Shown here: piece after piece, positions 61,687 through 64,000 of the stretch
How the letters are laid out: the number at the start of each line of letters is the position of its first letter
How positions within the stretch are numbered: the stretch's first letter is position 1
Assembly (NCBI RefSeq): GCF_001894785.1
Contig: NZ_BCWW01000002.1
Span: forward strand, 310,001 to 374,000
Source: Rhodococcoides fascians NBRC 12155 = LMG 3623
GTDB lineage: Bacteria > Actinomycetota > Actinomycetes > Mycobacteriales > Mycobacteriaceae
DNA: 64,000 nt
Direction of reading: 5' to 3'
The notes under the pieces: model-generated
What the model was told of the DNA's origin: nothing
The model's input: only the letters and a program-made list of their open reading frames with translations
Database searches by the model: none
Translations under genes and position numbers: made by a program

Positions 61687-61847
61687 TGCTTGCTCCTGAA
61701 GTCGATTTTTTCTCGGACGCCGCAGTCGGGGCACGGCCACTCGTCGGGTACCTCGGACCACGGAGTTCCGGCCGGGAAGCCCTCGCGTGGTGCGCCCGCG
61801 GTCTCGTCGTAGACGAACTCGCACACCGGGCACTCGTAGGCAGCCAT
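61683..61847 (-). CDS. rubA1: Rubredoxin, RubA1/AlkG1 type
   Basis: A 54-residue rubredoxin (CPVCEFVYD and [12 protein letters not shown]). An additional Arg-containing position after the second knuckle marks the AlkG1 type, which in tested cases cannot replace AlkG in alkane hydroxylation; its role is unclear. Its ATG overlaps the alkB stop by one base. Confidence 0.93.
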   Translation of the reverse strand: MAAYECPVCEFVYDETAGAPREGFPAGTPWSEVPDEWPCPDCGVREKIDFRSKQ

Positions 61848-63070
61848 CACTTCGCTCCGTATGCGGCGAGGATCTTCTCCCGCTTGGACGGCTGGATGTT
61901 GACGCGAGTGATGTCGCCGTCGTAGTGATCGAGAACGCGGTGATCCATCACCTTGCGCCACACGGGCGGGAAGTAGGCCAGCGAGATCATGCTTGCGTAA
62001 CCGCTCGGCAGGTTGGGTGCTCCGTCCATGCTGCGCAGAGTCTGGTAGCGCCGGGTGGGGTTGGCATGGTGATCACTGTGTCGCTGAAGGTGATACAGGA
62101 AGATGTTTGTCACGATGTGATCGGAGTTCCAGCTGTGCTCGGGGGTGCATCGCTCGTAGCGGCCGTTGTCCTTCTTCTGGCGCTGCAGGCCGTAGTGCTC
62201 GAGGTAGTTGACCGTTTCGAGCAGCGAAAAGCCGTAGATTGCCTGAACGACCAAGAACGGCAACACGATCGGGCCGAACACAACGGCAAGGACCGTGTAG
62301 AGGACGACGGACATCAGCCACGCGTTGAGTACGTCGTTGTGAATACTCCACGTGCTCTTGCCCAGTCGCTCCATGCGAGTCTTCTCGAGTTCCCAGGACG
62401 ACCGCAGGCTTCCCCACACGCTGCGGGGGAGGAAGGCCCAGAAGCTCTCACCGAACTTGGAGCTCGCCGGATCCTCGGGAGTGGCGACGCGCACATGGTG
62501 ACCGCGGTTGTGTTCGATGTAGAAGTGGCCGTAGAACGTCTGTGCCAGTGTGATTTTCGACAGCCAGCGCTCGAGGTCGTCCTTCTTGTGACCGAGCTCG
62601 TGCGCGGTGTTGATGCCCACGCCGCCCATGACACCGATGCTGATGGCCAGGCCGATCTTCGAGAGCAGCCCCAGGCCGCCGTCGATGCCGAGCCACGAGA
62701 GGTTGTCGGCGGACCAGAGGTAGCAGGCGAACACCAGGCTGGCGAGCTGGAACGGAATGTAGGCGTACGTGCAGTAGCGGTAGTACTTGTCTTCCTCGAG
62801 CGCCTTCATCACCTCGTCGGGCGGGTTGTCGCCGTCCGGTCCGAAGAACCTGTCGAGGATCGGGAGCAACCCGTAGACGAGTAGCGCACCGATCCACCAC
62901 CAGACCGGTGCCACGGCGTTCCAGCCGAGCTGGTTGAAAGCCCACACCAGGCCGGTTGCCAGAAACACCGCCGTCGGCGGGATCAGGCCCATCAGCCAGA
63001 GGTATCGCTTGCGGTCGTGCCACTCGTCGACGGGCGCCTGTGCCTGATCGTCGACATTCGATGCCGTCAT
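61847..63070 (-). CDS. alkB: Membrane alkane 1-monooxygenase
   Basis: A 407-residue integral membrane diiron enzyme that oxidises the terminal methyl of medium-chain alkanes. The His boxes are all present: [26 protein letters not shown] and [10 protein letters not shown]; six membrane helices are predicted. The ATG at 63070 follows GAGGAG; the frame is open upstream. It leads the alkB-rubA1-rubA2-rubB-tetR operon, the usual order in rhodococci. Confidence 0.95.
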   Translation of the reverse strand: MTASNVDDQAQAPVDEWHDRKRYLWLMGLIPPTAVFLATGLVWAFNQLGWNAVAPVWWWIGALLVYGLLPILDRFFGPDGDNPPDEVMKALEEDKYYRYCTYAYIPFQLASLVFACYLWSADNLSWLGIDGGLGLLSKIGLAISIGVMGGVGINTAHELGHKKDDLERWLSKITLAQTFYGHFYIEHNRGHHVRVATPEDPASSKFGESFWAFLPRSVWGSLRSSWELEKTRMERLGKSTWSIHNDVLNAWLMSVVLYTVLAVVFGPIVLPFLVVQAIYGFSLLETVNYLEHYGLQRQKKDNGRYERCTPEHSWNSDHIVTNIFLYHLQRHSDHHANPTRRYQTLRSMDGAPNLPSGYASMISLAYFPPVWRKVMDHRVLDHYDGDITRVNIQPSKREKILAAYGAK

Positions 63071-63133
63071 CGTCACTCCTCGTGTAGGGCGGATCACTGT
63101 GCTGTGGACAATACGCGCATTTTGTATCCGGTG

Positions 63134-63157
63134 TGTACAAATCAAGATATTTGTACA
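63134..63157. promoter_or_regulatory. Operator palindrome upstream of alkB
   Basis: TGTACAAAT and ATTTGTACA, perfect 9-base arms with a 6-base spacer, 64 bases before alkB and 152 before the divergent small ORF. It is the best candidate site for the TetR protein at the end of the operon. Confidence 0.7.
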
Positions 63158-63308
63158 TCAGACAAAGGGATTGTTGCGGCAGTCACAGCGTCACCGATTG
63201 GACGAATCGGCCTGCTACCTTCCGACTCGTTGTGATCGGTCACGAATGGTCACGGCACTCGCAGGTCCGTCTGTATCCCGTCGGGGGTACTTCACATCAG
63301 GAGTAGTT

Positions 63309-63416
63309 ATGGACGCATTCATCGCCAAGATCATCGTCGACGTCATCCTCGGGCTCATCGGCAGCGGAAGTGCCGAGAGCGGCAGCACCGCAGTGAGCGC
63401 AATCCTCGGATCCTGA
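63309..63416 (+). CDS. 35-residue hydrophobic peptide divergent from alkB
   Basis: MDAFIAKIIVDVILGLIG followed by a Ser/Gly-rich half. It has a clear AGGAG ribosome site, and a strong hairpin terminator follows 8 bases after the stop, which supports a real gene. The N-terminal half can form a moderately amphipathic helix. Very short helical porins (PorA/PorH) occur in related corynebacteria; a similar surface or channel role is speculation. Confidence 0.6.
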   Translation: MDAFIAKIIVDVILGLIGSGSAESGSTAVSAILGS

Positions 63417-63424
63417 CCCGAAGG

Positions 63425-63454
63425 GGCTGCGTCGGCCAGAATGCCGGCGCAGCC
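63425..63454. terminator. Hairpin terminator after the 35-residue ORF
   Basis: A 12-bp stem (GGCTGCGTCGGC with GCCGGCGCAGCC, one G-T pair) around a 6-base loop, 8 bases after the stop codon. Confidence 0.75.
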
Positions 63455-63524
63455 CGCGGAGCGTCAGTGGCGAAGCGGTAGGAGTGAACGCGGGGCATCG
63501 CCGCACACGCTCGATGGCGAACAG

Positions 63525-63659
63525 CTAGAAGCGGCCCTCGGCGATGGCGAGTACGACAAGAGCGATCGCCGCGATAATGAGTATTGCTAAGAGTGCCAAC
63601 TGGATTGGGCTGGTCGAGCCTGGCGGCCGAACGCCGTTCGGACCCCTTTTCTGGAGCAT
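63525..63659 (-). CDS. 44-residue single-pass membrane protein, family member 2
   Basis: MLQKRGPNGVRPPGSTSP, a hydrophobic helix (about 20-40) and the C-terminus EGRF. It aligns without gaps with the protein at 2238-2372 (same length; K4, R5, V10-R-P-P13, P18, E41-G-R43). The ATG at 63659 is a clear start. Function unknown. Confidence 0.7.
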   Translation of the reverse strand: MLQKRGPNGVRPPGSTSPIQLALLAILIIAAIALVVLAIAEGRF

Positions 63660-63770
63660 GGCACAGACTGTAGGTCACTTCTCGGGTTTGTGCACAAGCT
63701 GGATGGTACAAACCGGCGAATGTGCCGATATGATTCGCACACGTGTTCGATCAGGAGTAGAGTTCGAGTC

Positions 63771-63801
63771 GGTGGAGCGAGGAGGGAAGCCTTGCTCCAC
63801 C
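63771..63801. other. Hairpin upstream of the edge gene
   Basis: A 12-bp stem (GGTGGAGCGAGG with CCTTGCTCCACC, one G-T pair) with a 7-base loop, 42 bases before the ATG at 63843. It may be a terminator of an upstream transcript or a 5' leader structure. Confidence 0.45.
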
Positions 63802-63842
63802 GCTCCTACATATGACACCCGAGCGAGTGGACGGTGACGGCG

Positions 63843-64000
63843 ATGGACGACGTGTTGCGCAAGGTAGCGGAGCTCAAAGCGCTGGTCGCCGAGCTCGAGG
63901 CCCTCGACCGCCAACGCGTCGGGATGGGGGACCGGCTGGTCGATCTCGAACATTACTTTCGCCGAGCGGGTTGCCCCGAGTTGTCGCAGCAGGCACTCGA
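63843..64000 (+). CDS. Partial CDS with N-terminal coiled coil (cut by window end)
   Basis: At least 52 codons (MDDVLRKVAELKALVAELEA start), open to the end of the window. The first 30 residues have a leucine heptad pattern. The product is not recognised; the 3' part is outside the window. Confidence 0.55.
   Translation, partial: MDDVLRKVAELKALVAELEALDRQRVGMGDRLVDLEHYFRRAGCPELSQQAL

Overview
The window is GC-rich, uses many GTG starts, and packs its genes into translationally coupled operons. It carries mycolate-actinomycete signatures: a homologue of mycobacterial mycolic acid cyclopropane synthases, a GT87 mannosyltransferase, a ClpP1/ClpP2-type protease pair, and an alkB-rubA1-rubA2-rubB-tetR alkane hydroxylase operon. 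The best guess from gene content alone is Rhodococcus or a close relative. No rRNA, tRNA, CRISPR array, phage or transposase gene was seen.

Layout. 0.5-4.3 kb: a Wzz/BY-kinase polysaccharide co-polymerase and a DUF4012 protein; the matching initiating sugar-phosphate transferase at 18.7-20.1 kb is frameshifted. 4.5-15.2 kb: a three-module non-ribosomal peptide synthetase (C-A-T-C-A-T-C-A-T-TE) that overlaps a cyclopropane-synthase-like methyltransferase gene. 15.2-20.1 kb: an endonuclease/phosphatase-family protein, a secreted serine protease, a GAF protein and small membrane proteins. 21.2-23.7 kb: a Tat-exported intradiol dioxygenase lipoprotein followed directly by its own tatA-tatC-tatB genes. 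23.8-33.2 kb: an iron-type binding lipoprotein behind an IdeR-like box, three GGDEF proteins, an AurF-like diiron oxygenase with a TetR regulator, and an ArsR/MFS operon. 33.4-45.5 kb: a 12-kb catabolic cluster (DeoR regulator, PdxA-like dehydrogenase, acid-sugar kinase, SDR, sialidase-fold protein, oligopeptide-type ABC transporter, aldo/keto reductase, HpaI-type aldolase) with paired 15-bp boxes in both control regions. 45.5-52.7 kb: small membrane proteins, lipoproteins, a signal peptidase I, a mannosyltransferase, a cysteine hydrolase and a deletion scar. 52.7-59.5 kb: an epimerase/TetR pair, a methyltransferase, an XRE regulator facing a two-gene clpP operon, SRPBCC and OmdA-type proteins, and a MocR regulator. 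59.5-63.7 kb: a palindromic repeat, the alkane operon and two very small proteins.

The signals that looked most informative are: (a) the XRE-clpP-clpP locus, in which one ClpP has lost its catalytic serine and near-identical palindromes precede both the regulator and the protease operon, much like the Streptomyces popR-clpP3-clpP4 arrangement; (b) the sugar-acid cluster with tandem TGCG-N7-CGCA boxes; (c) a Tat translocase apparently dedicated to one lipoprotein; (d) the NRPS/cyclopropane-synthase pair; and (e) two paralogous 44-residue single-pass membrane proteins, at 2.3 kb and 63.6 kb, plus a 35-residue peptide gene divergent from alkB.

All homology statements come from reading motifs by eye; no database search was run.
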